A stretch of 64,000 nt of DNA, taken from contig CAKRDZ010000013.1 of the NCBI GenBank assembly GCA_934316845.1, positions 1-64,000 on the forward strand. The letters are read 5' to 3'. The position numbers and the translations under genes were made by a program. Source of the stretch: an uncultured Eubacterium sp. (GTDB taxonomy: Bacteria > Bacillota > Clostridia > Lachnospirales > Lachnospiraceae). The first letter of the stretch is position 1. Every line of letters starts with the position of its first letter. Below the pieces are notes generated by a model. That model ran no database searches. It had not been told where the DNA came from and saw only the letters and a list, made by a program, of their open reading frames with translations. Below, in pieces: positions 1 through 8,810 of the stretch.

Positions 1-125
1 GTCATGAGGGGGGACCCACGAAGTGGGAATATGTCATGAGGGGGGACCCACGAAGTGGGGGGAGTCCTGATGACTGATTGTAGAAAAGTTGACTAGAACT
101 AGTTTGTGGGAGGAGTCCTGATGAC
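1..125. repeat. Short palindromic repeats at the left edge
   Basis: The segment gtcatgagggggg-acccacgaagtggg occurs twice in tandem (1-27 and 33-60). The second copy continues into ggagtcctgatgac (61-74), which is roughly the inverse of its left end, so 33-74 forms one hairpin with an inner cccac-gaa-gtggg stem. Another right end, ggagtcctgatgac, lies at 112-125. The cacgaagtg core resembles the cacgaagtgttcg hairpin of the longer miniature elements elsewhere in the window. The left border is outside the window, so the full element cannot be defined. Confidence 0.6.
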
Positions 126-147
126 GGCCTATAGATGTTGAATAATT

Positions 148-189
148 CAGGCAGCTGCCAGGGGAAACCCCGGCGGCTGCCTGTTTTTA
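148..189 (+). terminator. Rho-independent terminator
   Basis: The arms caggcagc (148-155) and gctgcctg (176-183) form a GC-rich stem with further pairing inside (ccgg/gggg), followed by TTTTT. It probably ends a transcript entering from the left of the window. Confidence 0.75.
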
Positions 190-263
190 GTAAATATGTT
201 TATGCGACTGGTTGAAAACCAGAAATCGCCACATTTCTGCCAAATTCAATTGCCTTTTTGCAA

Positions 264-292
264 TTGTCAAATGTCAGAAAAAATGCTACACT
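264..292 (+). promoter_or_regulatory. Promoter of the GH115 gene
   Basis: TTGTCA (264-269) and TACACT (287-292) are separated by exactly 17 bases and lie about 60 bases before the GH115 start. A caattg...caattg repeat (247-265) sits over the -35 element and could be an operator. Confidence 0.6.
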
Positions 293-355
293 TAAACCAA
301 TAGAATCCATTGAAAAATCAACGTTTGTTGGCAGTAAAATAACAGGGAGGCAAGT

Positions 356-3289
356 ATGACGATGAATGTATATGAAAATGAAAAAACAGCACCGGTGATC
401 GTGGAAGCAGAAGCGGCTGCGGGATTGCAAAAATTGGCGGAGATTTTCTGCGGTGATATCGAGAAAGTGACCGGGCACCGGCCGATGTGTGTAAACGGCT
501 GGCAGGAAAATACGTCAGACCACATCTTGGTGGCGACATGTGACAATAGTAAAATATTGGAAAAACTAGAGGCGCAGAAAGAAGTGGATCTAAGCCAAAT
601 CCGCGGCAAGAGAGAAGTGTATGGGATTTTCTGCCTTGAAAATGTGCCGAAAGCGGGAAAAACTACGCTCGTGATCGCAGGAAGTGACAAGCGGGGCGCA
701 GCTTACGGGATGTTTTACCTTTCTCAGAAAATGGGTGTATCGCCGTGGGTATTCTGGGCGGATGCCGTGCCGGAAAAGAGAGAAACGATTGTATTTGATC
801 AAAGCATCGAGACAATTTCCAAAGAGCCAAGTGTGCGTTACCGCGGATTTTTTATCAATGATGAACAGCCTTGTTTTGGGAACTGGGCAAAGGAAAAATT
901 TGGAAGTTCAAAGCCGACACCGGAGCTTTATGAACATATTTTTGAATTGCTTCTTCGCTTGAAAGGAAACTATATCTGGCCGGCGATGTGGCGTTCGGAT
1001 TTTTCGATGGATCATTTTGAAAATGCGCTGCTTGCAGACGAAATGGGAGTCATTGTGGGAGCGTCCCATCATGAGCCGTGCTGCCGTTCCGGCGGAGAAT
1101 TTCAGACACTCCGGAAAACACATCCGGAGTATGGAACAGAGTGGAGTTTCCTGTCGAATGCAGAGGGGATCAGCAGGTTCTGGCGCGACGGACTTCTTCG
1201 TAATAAAGACTGTGAAAGCCTTATTACAATTGGGATGCGAGGCGAATTTGATTCCTATTTAATGCCGGAAGATGCGACACTGGAAGATAATATCAATGTG
1301 CTCAAAGCGGCGATCACAGAACAGAAAAAATTAATCGCAGAATGCGTAGAAGCAAAACATCCACAGCTTCTGGCAATTTACAAAGAGGTAGAAGACTATT
1401 ATCAGGGGGACGAAAATACGCCGGGATTGAAAGACTGGGATCTTATCCGTGACGACATTATGATGCTCTGCGATGATAATTTTGGACATGTGAGAACCCT
1501 GCCAAATGAGGAAGAACGCAAGCATCCCGGTGGCTTTGGTATGTATTATCATTTTGATTATTACGGTGGCCCGGTGTCGTATCTTTGGATCAACTCAACA
1601 CCGCTTGCCAAAATTTGGGAACAAATGACAATGTGTTACGAATACGGCGTCCGCGATGCGTGGATCGTCAACGTCGGTGATATCAAAAATCAGGAATTGC
1701 CACTAAGTTACTTTTTGGATCTTGCCTATGATTTCGACAGCTGGGGAAGTGCAGCGCCAAATACAACGCTGCATTATACAAAACAATGGCTGCAAAATCT
1801 CGGTTTTACGGGAGAAAAATACGAAGGACTGGAACAGGCAGTAGAGGAATACACACGCTGGAACGGCATGTGCCGCCCGGAAGTGCTCAAAGCAGATACG
1901 TATCATGCGGTTCATTATAATGAGGCGGCGCGAATGATCGAGCGCGCCGGCCGTGCGGAAAAGATGGTGGAAGAACTTCGCGGAAAACTTTCCGGTGACC
2001 CGCTTGCAGACTGCTTTTACGAGCTGATTTATTATCCGGTCATGGCATCTGCAAATATTTTGAAAATGAATCTGTATGCAGGGCTGAACCAATTTTATAC
2101 AAAGCAGAGGAAAAAACTGGGAAATCGTTTTGCGCCGATGGTGCAGTCATGTATCGACAAAGATAAACAGTTGACTCACGAATATCATACGTTATTAAAT
2201 GGAAAATGGAATCACATGCAGTCGGTATTTCACGTGGGGTACATCGGTTGGAACGACGAAGAATGGCAGTATCCGGACTGCCACATCCTTCATCCGGTCA
2301 ATGCACCGCGTCTTCTTGTGAGTATTTCAGATGAAGAAAAAACAACCGGCGGCAATCATTGGCGAAGAACGACATTGCCGATGAATCTGGTGTCACCTGC
2401 TGCGGCAAGCAAATGCATTGATGTGGCAAATGGCGGAGAGGGGGAACTTTCCTTCCGTATTTGCTGGAGTGATCCGCGGATTTACATCACTGCAATAGGC
2501 GCACAAATAGACGTAAAAACGACCGGAAAAAATACCTGTGAAATTGCTGCTCAGACCGAAGATATCATGCAGTTTCAGATCACTTATCAGCCAAATGACG
2601 GGGATAGCGGTACATTTGATTCTTCTATTTGTATCTATGCTGACAACGCAGAAGAGACGGCAGAATTATCTGAAAATGACACGCAGGAGACTCGCGTCGA
2701 TATCGAAGTACATGCGAAGTGTCTGAATCTTTCCGGCGTGAAAGCAGATACATTCGTTGAAAATGACGGCTGTATCTGCGTAGAAGCAATGGATTATGCC
2801 GAGGCGAAAAAGACCGGAAAGGCACATTGGCAGCATATTTACGGCTATGGAAAGACCGTTGGCAGTCTGAAAGCCGCACCTTCGACTGCCACATTTGAAA
2901 AGGCAGATGAGGCACCGGGGGTAACCTACCGTATTTATGCAGAGACAGCAGGAAAATACGAGATGGAACTTTTTACAGCGCCGAATAATCCGGTCGTATA
3001 CCAGGGGAAAATGCGTGTGGCTTACAAAGTCAACAACGCAGAAACGACAGTATTAAATACGATCCCGGATGAAGGATTTGTGCCTTGGCTCAGTTCCAGC
3101 TGGGAGCGGGGTGTTCTTGACCAGATCCACAGAGCCGCCTGCACGGTGGATCTGCAGGAAGGTGAAAATGAAGTGACGATCTTTGCGATGGATCCGGCAG
3201 TAGTACTGGAAAAAATTGTATTTACCAAAGAAGGCTGCGCGAAGAAAAAATCTTATCTCGGACCGGTAGAGAGTTACCGTGTAGAGTAG
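356..3289 (+). CDS. Glycoside hydrolase family 115, xylan alpha-glucuronidase-like
   Basis: The 977-residue product matches GH115 enzymes in length and layout. These enzymes remove (4-O-methyl-)glucuronic acid side chains from xylan. The N-terminal part (1-150) is the alpha/beta domain usual in the family. The conserved RYRGFFINDEQP stretch is near residue 160, with GNYIWPAMW near 204 opening the TIM barrel. A GH115_C-like beta domain (CVEAMDYAEA...HWQHIYGYG) starts near residue 800. No signal peptide is visible, so the enzyme is probably cytoplasmic and acts on imported aldouronic oligosaccharides. The start is supported by AGGGAGG five bases upstream. The gene stands alone between its own promoter and terminator. 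Family assignment is firm; the exact substrate is inferred. Confidence 0.9.
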   Translation: MTMNVYENEKTAPVIVEAEAAAGLQKLAEIFCGDIEKVTGHRPMCVNGWQENTSDHILVATCDNSKILEKLEAQKEVDLSQIRGKREVYGIFCLENVPKAGKTTLVIAGSDKRGAAYGMFYLSQKMGVSPWVFWADAVPEKRETIVFDQSIETISKEPSVRYRGFFINDEQPCFGNWAKEKFGSSKPTPELYEHIFELLLRLKGNYIWPAMWRSDFSMDHFENALLADEMGVIVGASHHEPCCRSGGEFQTLRKTHPEYGTEWSFLSNAEGISRFWRDGLLRNKDCESLITIGMRGEFDSYLMPEDATLEDNINVLKAAITEQKKLIAECVEAKHPQLLAIYKEVEDYYQGDENTPGLKDWDLIRDDIMMLCDDNFGHVRTLPNEEERKHPGGFGMYYHFDYYGGPVSYLWINSTPLAKIWEQMTMCYEYGVRDAWIVNVGDIKNQELPLSYFLDLAYDFDSWGSAAPNTTLHYTKQWLQNLGFTGEKYEGLEQAVEEYTRWNGMCRPEVLKADTYHAVHYNEAARMIERAGRAEKMVEELRGKLSGDPLADCFYELIYYPVMASANILKMNLYAGLNQFYTKQRKKLGNRFAPMVQSCIDKDKQLTHEYHTLLNGKWNHMQSVFHVGYIGWNDEEWQYPDCHILHPVNAPRLLVSISDEEKTTGGNHWRRTTLPMNLVSPAAASKCIDVANGGEGELSFRICWSDPRIYITAIGAQIDVKTTGKNTCEIAAQTEDIMQFQITYQPNDGDSGTFDSSICIYADNAEETAELSENDTQETRVDIEVHAKCLNLSGVKADTFVENDGCICVEAMDYAEAKKTGKAHWQHIYGYGKTVGSLKAAPSTATFEKADEAPGVTYRIYAETAGKYEMELFTAPNNPVVYQGKMRVAYKVNNAETTVLNTIPDEGFVPWLSSSWERGVLDQIHRAACTVDLQEGENEVTIFAMDPAVVLEKIVFTKEGCAKKKSYLGPVESYRVE

Positions 3290-3320
3290 AAGAGACATAA
3301 AAAGGAAGTGTTTGTGTAAT

Positions 3321-3373
3321 AAGGCGATACGGAATGAGACAAGTCATTTTGTATCGCCTTGGTTTTTTTTTCT
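3321..3373 (+). terminator. Terminator after the GH115 gene
   Basis: A perfect 10-bp stem, aaggcgatac (3321-3330) with gtatcgcctt (3351-3360), is followed by a run of Ts. Confidence 0.85.
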
Positions 3374-3379
3374 TTTCTA

Positions 3380-3408
3380 TTGACAAACATCTTCAAATAT
3401 TATATGAT
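3380..3408 (+). promoter_or_regulatory. Promoter of the Rpn-like gene
   Basis: A consensus TTGACA (3380-3385) lies 17 bases before TATGAT (3403-3408). The predicted leader is about 125 bases and A+T-rich, with an aaagaaaa/ttttcttt hairpin near 3418-3438. Confidence 0.7.
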
Positions 3409-3539
3409 AGTCAGCACAAAGAAAATCTATTTTCTTTATGTTCGTTTATTTTGTGCATTTTTTGTTTAATTTCCCTTACTTTTTAAAACCAATATGTAAC
3501 CGTTAACGAAGCACTTATCAACACTAAAGGAGGCATATT

Positions 3540-4550
3540 ATGCACAAAAAAACATTACAAAATTTATTTTGTTATCGCAAACGTGAAGAAGTTTTAGCCG
3601 AGATCCAAAGCAGCTGGAAATTAAATAACCTCTTCATAAGCTGGAGTGAGACACAAAAGGAAGCGTTTCTTGACATCTGTACCGGCCAGCACGGAGTCAA
3701 AATCCTTTTTGACAGCTTTTTCAAAGAGGTTTTCAATCCGGAATACAATCCGCAGCGGCTCAGCCGGCTTTTATCACTTTTATTAAAAAAGAACGTCCGT
3801 GTCCTGAAAGTTCTGCCAAATGACACCACGCGCATTACCGTCGAACCCTCTTTTTTGATCACGGACATTGTTGTCGAGTTCGAAGACGAAAGCATCGCCA
3901 ATATCGAGGTACAAAAGATCGGATACCGCTTTCCCGGCGAACGTGCCGCCTGCTACTCCGCCGACCTTCTGCTCCGCCAGTATAAGCGGGTAAAAGACCG
4001 TGACTCCAAGAATTTTAATTACAAAAACATACGGCCTGTTCATGTCATCGTTTTCTTTGAGCACAGCCCAAAAGAATTTCATGCATTTCCGGACACCTAC
4101 CTGCATTTTTTTCATGCGGTCTCCGATACCAAGCTGGAAATGAATCTTTTGCAGAATTTTTTGTTCATACCCCTTGACATTTTCCATAATGCCATGCAAA
4201 ATAAAGATATACAAACAGAGCTGGAGGCTTGGCTTACCTTTTTAAGCACGGATGACCCGGAGCAGATCTATGATCTCATCCAAAAATTTCCAATGTTTAA
4301 GGAAATGTACGAAGACATCTTCCATCTCTGCCAAAACACGGAAAGGGTGATGAACATGTATTCCAAAGAATTAGCCCAGCTGGATCACAATACCGCTGAA
4401 TATATGGTTGACGAAATGCAGAAGGATTTGGATGAAGCACGGGATATCATCCAGAAAAAAGAGGCTATTATCCAAAGTCAGAGTGATGAACTTGCAAACG
4501 CGTATGCTTTAATTGAGAAACTTCAAAAAACGCAGCAATCCAATAAATAA
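3540..4550 (+). CDS. Rpn/PD-(D/E)XK family transposase-like nuclease
   Basis: The 336-residue protein belongs to the PDDEXK_2 / Rpn group of putative recombination-promoting nucleases, which are abundant and multi-copy in Lachnospiraceae. The central motif TDIVVEF...IANIEVQK (about residues 106-122) carries the Asp and the E-x-Q pair of the nuclease fold. It is followed by the family's R..CYSADLLLRQY helix. The last 60 residues form a predicted coiled coil (DEMQKDLDEARDIIQKKEAII). The start has AAAGGAGG upstream. The gene is monocistronic. Members of this group are usually annotated as transposases, but their action in vivo is mostly untested. Confidence 0.85.
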   Translation: MHKKTLQNLFCYRKREEVLAEIQSSWKLNNLFISWSETQKEAFLDICTGQHGVKILFDSFFKEVFNPEYNPQRLSRLLSLLLKKNVRVLKVLPNDTTRITVEPSFLITDIVVEFEDESIANIEVQKIGYRFPGERAACYSADLLLRQYKRVKDRDSKNFNYKNIRPVHVIVFFEHSPKEFHAFPDTYLHFFHAVSDTKLEMNLLQNFLFIPLDIFHNAMQNKDIQTELEAWLTFLSTDDPEQIYDLIQKFPMFKEMYEDIFHLCQNTERVMNMYSKELAQLDHNTAEYMVDEMQKDLDEARDIIQKKEAIIQSQSDELANAYALIEKLQKTQQSNK

Positions 4551-4720
4551 ACTTGTTACGTAAACGATACAATCTCTTCTTCCGTATCAAAACAGACAAT
4601 AATTTAATGTTGCTTTTGGAAAAAAATGGTATAGTATGGAGGTAACAATTAAAAACTTTGTTTTTGGGAATTGAGTATACACGGGTTGACAAATTTATGA
4701 GAAAGCAGGAGGATAAGAGG

Positions 4721-5041
4721 ATGTTAATGTTTGTAATCATTGGAAGTATTATAATATTAATTGTACAGAGTTGTTTGTGCATGTTATTGAAAAAGTATAA
4801 GCTGCCATACTTGCTGCCGGCTTTGTGGCTTTTGGTGGCGATAGGCGGATCCATTGTAGGGCTTGAGCTGATTTGTAAGGGTGTACCGGATGATATTGCT
4901 AACGTGCGTAATATTGTGTTTGAAGTTCAATGGCTTCCAACATTAAAACCAGTATTTATTAAGGTGGCAATTGCGGTCATTCCGATGCTGATTACTTTTG
5001 TTTTGCGAAGATTTAAAAGAAATGAAATAACGAGTGAATAA
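4721..5041 (+). CDS. Small membrane protein, function unknown
   Basis: I chose the ATG at 4721 because AGGAGG (4707-4712) is 8 bases upstream. An in-frame ATG at 4658 has no such site. The 106-residue product has three likely membrane helices: MLMFVIIGSIIILIVQS, a YLLPALWLLVAIGGSIVGLEL segment, and VFIKVAIAVIPMLITFVLRR ending in a basic tail. I recognise no family. It precedes the pantothenate operon but is separated from it by a hairpin and a promoter. Confidence 0.6.
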   Translation: MLMFVIIGSIIILIVQSCLCMLLKKYKLPYLLPALWLLVAIGGSIVGLELICKGVPDDIANVRNIVFEVQWLPTLKPVFIKVAIAVIPMLITFVLRRFKRNEITSE

Positions 5042-5062
5042 TACAAGCAGTATGTTTTGATC

Positions 5063-5084
5063 GATTGTTTAAAAATTAACAATC
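5063..5084 (+). terminator. Hairpin after the small membrane protein gene
   Basis: gattgtt (5063-5069) pairs with aacaatc (5078-5084). The following bases, tatttgcattttttct, are T-rich. The stem is short, so it is a moderate candidate. Confidence 0.45.
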
Positions 5085-5087
5085 TAT

Positions 5088-5116
5088 TTGCATTTTTTCT
5101 CGCAATGTGCTATTCT
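5088..5116 (+). promoter_or_regulatory. Promoter of the panG-panB operon
   Basis: TTGCAT (5088-5093), a 17-base spacer and TATTCT (5111-5116). The gene start is about 80 bases downstream. Confidence 0.55.
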
Positions 5117-5194
5117 ATACAATGAGTGGTATTCGTAGGAAACTGCATCAGATGATTATGTGTCACCACACCACAGAAGTAAGGAGGCGGTGAC

Positions 5195-6031
5195 ATGCAG
5201 ATAGGTTTTATCGGCGCTGGAAAAGTTGGATGTTCGATCGGAAAATATTTGAAAGAACATGGAAGACCGGTTGCCGGGTATGTTAGCCGACATATCGAAA
5301 GCTCGGAATTTGCTGGGACTTTCACAGATACGAAGGCATTTGAAAATTTACAAAAAATGACAGAAGTTTGCGACGTTCTCTGCATTACGACGACCGACCG
5401 GGAGATTGAAAATGTATGGAACGAGCTGCAAAAACAGGAATTAAAGGACAAAATAATTTGCCATTTTAGTGGCTCATATTCATCTGCGGTTTTTCATGGA
5501 ATCGACGAAAAAAAGGCGTTTGCCTGCTCGATTCATCCTATGTGTGCGTTCAGCGACAAATCCACAAGTTATCAACAATTGAATGATGTAGTATTTACGA
5601 TGGAAGGCGATGACAACGCGCTTGCCGTTATGCGCCCGCTTTTTGAACAGATGGGAAACCGGGTGCTGAAGATTGATTCCGACAAAAAAGCGCTCTATCA
5701 CTGCAGCGCCTCGCTTGTCAGCAATTTTATGATCGGGCTGTATCAGATGGGGCTTAACTGCATGGAAGACTGCGGGCTGACCAACGAAGAAGCCGAGCTG
5801 CTGCTTCGTCCGCTGGTGCGCGGAAATATCCATGCGCTGCTTGAAAAAGGACCGGCACAGGCACTTTCCGGGCCGATCGAGCGAAATGACGTGTCAGTCA
5901 TTTCCAAACATTTACAGGTGCTTGGTGAAGAAGATGCGCAGTTGTACCGGCTTGTGGGGAAAAAGGTTCTGGAAGTGGCGAAATTGCGCAATCCGGAAGA
6001 AAATTATGAGGAATTAGAGACACTATTATAG
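5195..6031 (+). CDS. panG: Ketopantoate reductase, PanG/DUF2520 type
   Basis: The 278-residue protein has an N-terminal Rossmann NAD(P)H site (GFIGAGKVG, residues 4-12) and a DUF2520 C-terminal helical domain. That is the architecture of PanG, the non-PanE ketopantoate reductase reported in Francisella and some Firmicutes. It would reduce ketopantoate to pantoate, between the PanB and PanC reactions. Placement 17 bases upstream of panB strongly supports this; without context one would call it a generic oxidoreductase. The start has a strong AAGGAGG. No panE or ilvC is visible in the window. Confidence 0.82.
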   Translation: MQIGFIGAGKVGCSIGKYLKEHGRPVAGYVSRHIESSEFAGTFTDTKAFENLQKMTEVCDVLCITTTDREIENVWNELQKQELKDKIICHFSGSYSSAVFHGIDEKKAFACSIHPMCAFSDKSTSYQQLNDVVFTMEGDDNALAVMRPLFEQMGNRVLKIDSDKKALYHCSASLVSNFMIGLYQMGLNCMEDCGLTNEEAELLLRPLVRGNIHALLEKGPAQALSGPIERNDVSVISKHLQVLGEEDAQLYRLVGKKVLEVAKLRNPEENYEELETLL

Positions 6032-6047
6032 AAAGAAGGAAAACAGC

Positions 6048-6875
6048 ATGAAAAATACAGTATTAACATTTCAGCAGGCAAAGGAAAACGGCGAGAAATT
6101 GACAATGCTGACTGCCTATGATTATTCTACGGCAAAACTGATTGACGAAGCAGGAGTAAACAGTATTTTGGTTGGTGATTCGCTGGGAAATGTGATCCTT
6201 GGATATGAGGACACGATTTCCGTTACGATGGAAGACATGATCCACCACGGCGCAGCGGTAGCACGGGGAGCAAAAAATGCGCTGGTTGTCATCGATATGC
6301 CGTTTATGTCTTATCAGACTTCGGTTTACGATGCCCTTGTCAATGCCGGCCGTCTGATGAAAGAAGGACGTGGCGATGCGGTCAAACTGGAAGGCGGCGT
6401 GGAAGTGTGTCCGCAGATCAAAGCGATCGTAGATGCCGGAATTCCGGTGTGCGCCCACATTGGTCTGACACCGCAGTCCATCAATGCATTTGGTGGATTT
6501 AAAGTGCAGGGAAAAAGTGAGGCAGCAGCGAAAAAACTTCTGGAAGATGCGAAAGCAGTAGAAGAAGCGGGCGCATTTGCCGTTGTGATCGAAGGTGTGC
6601 CGGCAAAGATCGCAGCACTTATCACGGAGCAGCTTCACATCCCGACCATTGGAATCGGAGCCGGAAAAGACTGCGATGGACAAGTTCTTGTATATCAGGA
6701 TATGCTTGGAATGTTTTCCGATTTTACACCAAAATTTGTCAAACGCTATGCAAACATCGGAGAAGTGATGAAAGAAGCATTTCAGAATTATATCAAAGAA
6801 GTGCAGGATGGCGTATTTCCGGCAGAAGAAAACACGTATAAAGTGGACGACAGCGTCATTGAAAAACTGTATTGA
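6048..6875 (+). CDS. panB: 3-methyl-2-oxobutanoate hydroxymethyltransferase
   Basis: PanB adds a hydroxymethyl group from 5,10-methylene-THF to alpha-ketoisovalerate, giving ketopantoate, the first committed step of pantothenate synthesis. The 275-residue length is normal. Diagnostic stretches are [17 protein letters not shown] near 20, [15 protein letters not shown] near 42 (metal-binding Asp), KLEGG near 112, HIGLTPQS near 137 and [20 protein letters not shown] near 200. It is cytoplasmic and co-transcribed with panG. Confidence 0.97.
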   Translation: MKNTVLTFQQAKENGEKLTMLTAYDYSTAKLIDEAGVNSILVGDSLGNVILGYEDTISVTMEDMIHHGAAVARGAKNALVVIDMPFMSYQTSVYDALVNAGRLMKEGRGDAVKLEGGVEVCPQIKAIVDAGIPVCAHIGLTPQSINAFGGFKVQGKSEAAAKKLLEDAKAVEEAGAFAVVIEGVPAKIAALITEQLHIPTIGIGAGKDCDGQVLVYQDMLGMFSDFTPKFVKRYANIGEVMKEAFQNYIKEVQDGVFPAEENTYKVDDSVIEKLY

Positions 6876-6902
6876 TGAAAATGTGTGGTAAGGGGCGATC
6901 GT

Positions 6903-7388
6903 ATGAGAAATATTGGTAAAGCCAAAAAAGAAGATGCAGAAAACATTTTGAAACTATACAAATCCCAGCTTGACAAGCCGTTTTGTGCCTGGGACGACGA
7001 GTATCCGTGCGAAGAAAACATTGCGGATGATCTTTCCAGAGAGTCGCTGTTTATTATGAAAGACGGCAATGGTGACATCTTGGCGGCGATCTCGATAGAT
7101 CAGGATGAAAATGTCGAAAAGCTCACCTGTTGGACACCGGAATTACAGCCGGGAGCCGAATTGTCGCGGCTTGCGGTGCGGCTGGATCTTCAAAATGGAG
7201 GAATTGCCCGTGAAATGATCCGTTTCGGAATGGACGAACTACGAAGACGCGGCAATAAGAGCATTCATTTTCTGGTGAACAAAGCCAATCAAAAGGCGAT
7301 ACGGTCTTACGCACCATTTCATTTTCATGTCGTTGGCGAGTGCGAATTGTATGAGCAGACATTTTTGTGTTATGAAAAAGAATTGTGA
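6903..7388 (+). CDS. GNAT family N-acetyltransferase in the pan operon
   Basis: The 161-residue protein has the GNAT fold. The acetyl-CoA loop is visible as LSRLAVRLDLQNGGIAREM (Q-x-x-G-x-A), preceded by the beta-4 strand. I chose the ATG at 6903 because AAGGGGC lies upstream; an in-frame GTG at 6885 is possible. It follows panB by about 30 bases and is probably co-transcribed. The substrate is unknown. A GNAT-fold protein, PanZ/PanM, controls PanD maturation in enterobacteria, but this protein is longer and I see no direct evidence of the same job. Confidence 0.75.
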   Translation: MRNIGKAKKEDAENILKLYKSQLDKPFCAWDDEYPCEENIADDLSRESLFIMKDGNGDILAAISIDQDENVEKLTCWTPELQPGAELSRLAVRLDLQNGGIAREMIRFGMDELRRRGNKSIHFLVNKANQKAIRSYAPFHFHVVGECELYEQTFLCYEKEL

Positions 7389-7480
7389 TGCCAACACGCC
7401 GAAAAAAATCTTGCCAACACGCCGAAAAATTTTCTGCCAACACGCCGAAAAAAATCTTGCCAATACGCCGAAAAAGAGGT
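7389..7480 (+). repeat. Four 23-bp tandem repeats
   Basis: Units start at 7389, 7412, 7435 and 7458. Each begins tgccaacacgccgaaaaa with a variable last five bases; the fourth has a T for C in the core. The array begins directly after the stop codon of the GNAT gene and ends inside the promoter of the DUF4143 ATPase gene. The units are contiguous without spacers. Confidence 0.9.
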
Positions 7481-7485
7481 ATGCT
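7457..7485 (+). promoter_or_regulatory. Promoter formed by the last 23-bp repeat
   Basis: TTGCCA (7457-7462) at the start of the fourth unit is 17 bases before TATGCT (7480-7485). The second unit carries the same TTGCCA (7411-7416), but no good -10 follows it. Confidence 0.5.
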
Positions 7486-7498
7486 ATATACGAGGTGA

Positions 7499-8779
7499 AT
7501 GATTGTGAGAGAGTATAGAGCAAGAATTGTTGATGAGATTTTAAAAGATAAATTGGAAGCCAAAGGTGCGATTCTTATTGAGGGGCCTAAATGGTGTGGA
7601 AAAACAACAACGGCATTACAGGTGGCAAATAGTGTTCTTCGTATGGACGAACCTTCGAAAAGAGAAAGCAATCTGAAAATGTCGGAAATAGATCCAAGCC
7701 GTTTATTGCAAGGTGTTACACCACGCTTGATCGATGAGTGGCAGATTGCACCCAAAATATGGGATGCCGTTCGTTATGAGGTGGATTGCAGAGGCGAAGA
7801 AGGACAGTTTATTTTGACCGGATCAGCGGTTCCGGTAGAAACCAAAGAGATTACTCATTCGGGAGCCGGAAGATTTACATGGCTGACGATGCGTACGATG
7901 TCCCTATATGAGTCGCAGGAATCCTCCGGGGAAGTGAGTCTGGAAGAATTGTTTGATTCCCCGGATAAAATATCAGGAAGTAATGCACATGATATTGACT
8001 CACTGGCTTTCCTTATCTGTCGAGGCGGCTGGCCACATGCAATTGGCATGAAACGCAAAGCGGCGTTGTCGCAGGCGGAGGATTATTTTGATGCGGTAGT
8101 GAAATCGGATATAAACCGGGCGGATGGTGTAAATAAAAACCCGGAAAGAGTAAAGCGGTTGATGCGCTCTTATGCGAGATATCAAGGAGCACAGATAACC
8201 GGGACGGCATTGCGCGATGATATATTTGCCAATGAAACAGAGACGATTAGCGAAGATACCGTCCTATCTTATGTGAACGCATTGAAAAAAATCTTTGTAA
8301 TAGAAGATATGCCTTCGTGGAATCCGAATCTTAGATCAAAAACAGCGATCCGAAGTTCAGATACCCGATATTATGCAGATCCATCGATTGCGACAGCAGC
8401 ATTGGGTGTAGGACCAAATGATCTGATGAATGATTTAAACACTTTTGGTTTACTATTTGAAACACTTTGTGTACGTGATCTGCGTGTATATGCAGATGCC
8501 TTAGGAGGGCAGGTGCTGCACTATCGTGATAAAAGTGGTCTGGAATGTGATACCGTAATTCATTTGAAAAATGGCACATACGGATTGGCAGAAATAAAAC
8601 TTGGTGGAGATAAATTGATTGAAGAAGGCGCAAAAAATTTGAAGGCGTTGGCTGAGAAAATTGATACTTCAAAAATGAAAGCACCGGCGTTTATGATGAT
8701 TGTCATAGGAGTTGGTGATTATGCGTACCGCAGACAGGATGGTATTTACATCGTACCAATCGGCTGCTTAAAAAATTAA
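7499..8779 (+). CDS. AAA_14/DUF4143 ATP-binding protein, copy 1
   Basis: The 426-residue protein has an N-terminal P-loop domain with Walker A GPKWCGKTT near residue 30 and Walker B RLIDEWQ near 80, then FILTGSA (sensor 1). The C-terminal DUF4143 region carries a PD-(D/E)XK-like signature, ECDTVIHLKNGTYGLAEIKLG, near residue 350. The ATG at 7499 is only two bases from GAGGTG; the in-frame GTG at 7505 has better spacing and may be the true start. The family is common, multi-copy and of unknown function. The gene separates panB/GNAT from panC and has its own repeat-borne promoter, which looks like an insertion into the operon. Confidence 0.85.
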   Translation: MIVREYRARIVDEILKDKLEAKGAILIEGPKWCGKTTTALQVANSVLRMDEPSKRESNLKMSEIDPSRLLQGVTPRLIDEWQIAPKIWDAVRYEVDCRGEEGQFILTGSAVPVETKEITHSGAGRFTWLTMRTMSLYESQESSGEVSLEELFDSPDKISGSNAHDIDSLAFLICRGGWPHAIGMKRKAALSQAEDYFDAVVKSDINRADGVNKNPERVKRLMRSYARYQGAQITGTALRDDIFANETETISEDTVLSYVNALKKIFVIEDMPSWNPNLRSKTAIRSSDTRYYADPSIATAALGVGPNDLMNDLNTFGLLFETLCVRDLRVYADALGGQVLHYRDKSGLECDTVIHLKNGTYGLAEIKLGGDKLIEEGAKNLKALAEKIDTSKMKAPAFMMIVIGVGDYAYRRQDGIYIVPIGCLKN

Positions 8780-8810
8780 CTGGTTACCCAACCAAATTGG
8801 AGGAAGAAAA

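Noticed and set aside
67..86. Hammerhead ribozyme core (CTGATGA followed by GAAA)
   Set aside because: The bases between CTGATGA and GAAA do not form stem II, and the second CTGATGA at 118 has no GAAA. The match looks accidental within the palindromic repeat.
6885..6902. GTG start for the GNAT gene
   Set aside because: No ribosome site upstream, whereas the ATG at 6903 follows AAGGGGC.
7389..7480. Short CRISPR array
   Set aside because: The 23-bp units are contiguous with no unique spacers and no cas genes are present. It is a tandem repeat.
7327..7518. 63-codon ORF across the 23-bp repeats (NTPKKILPTRR repeats)
   Set aside because: It starts inside the GNAT gene, has no ribosome site and simply reads the repeat DNA.
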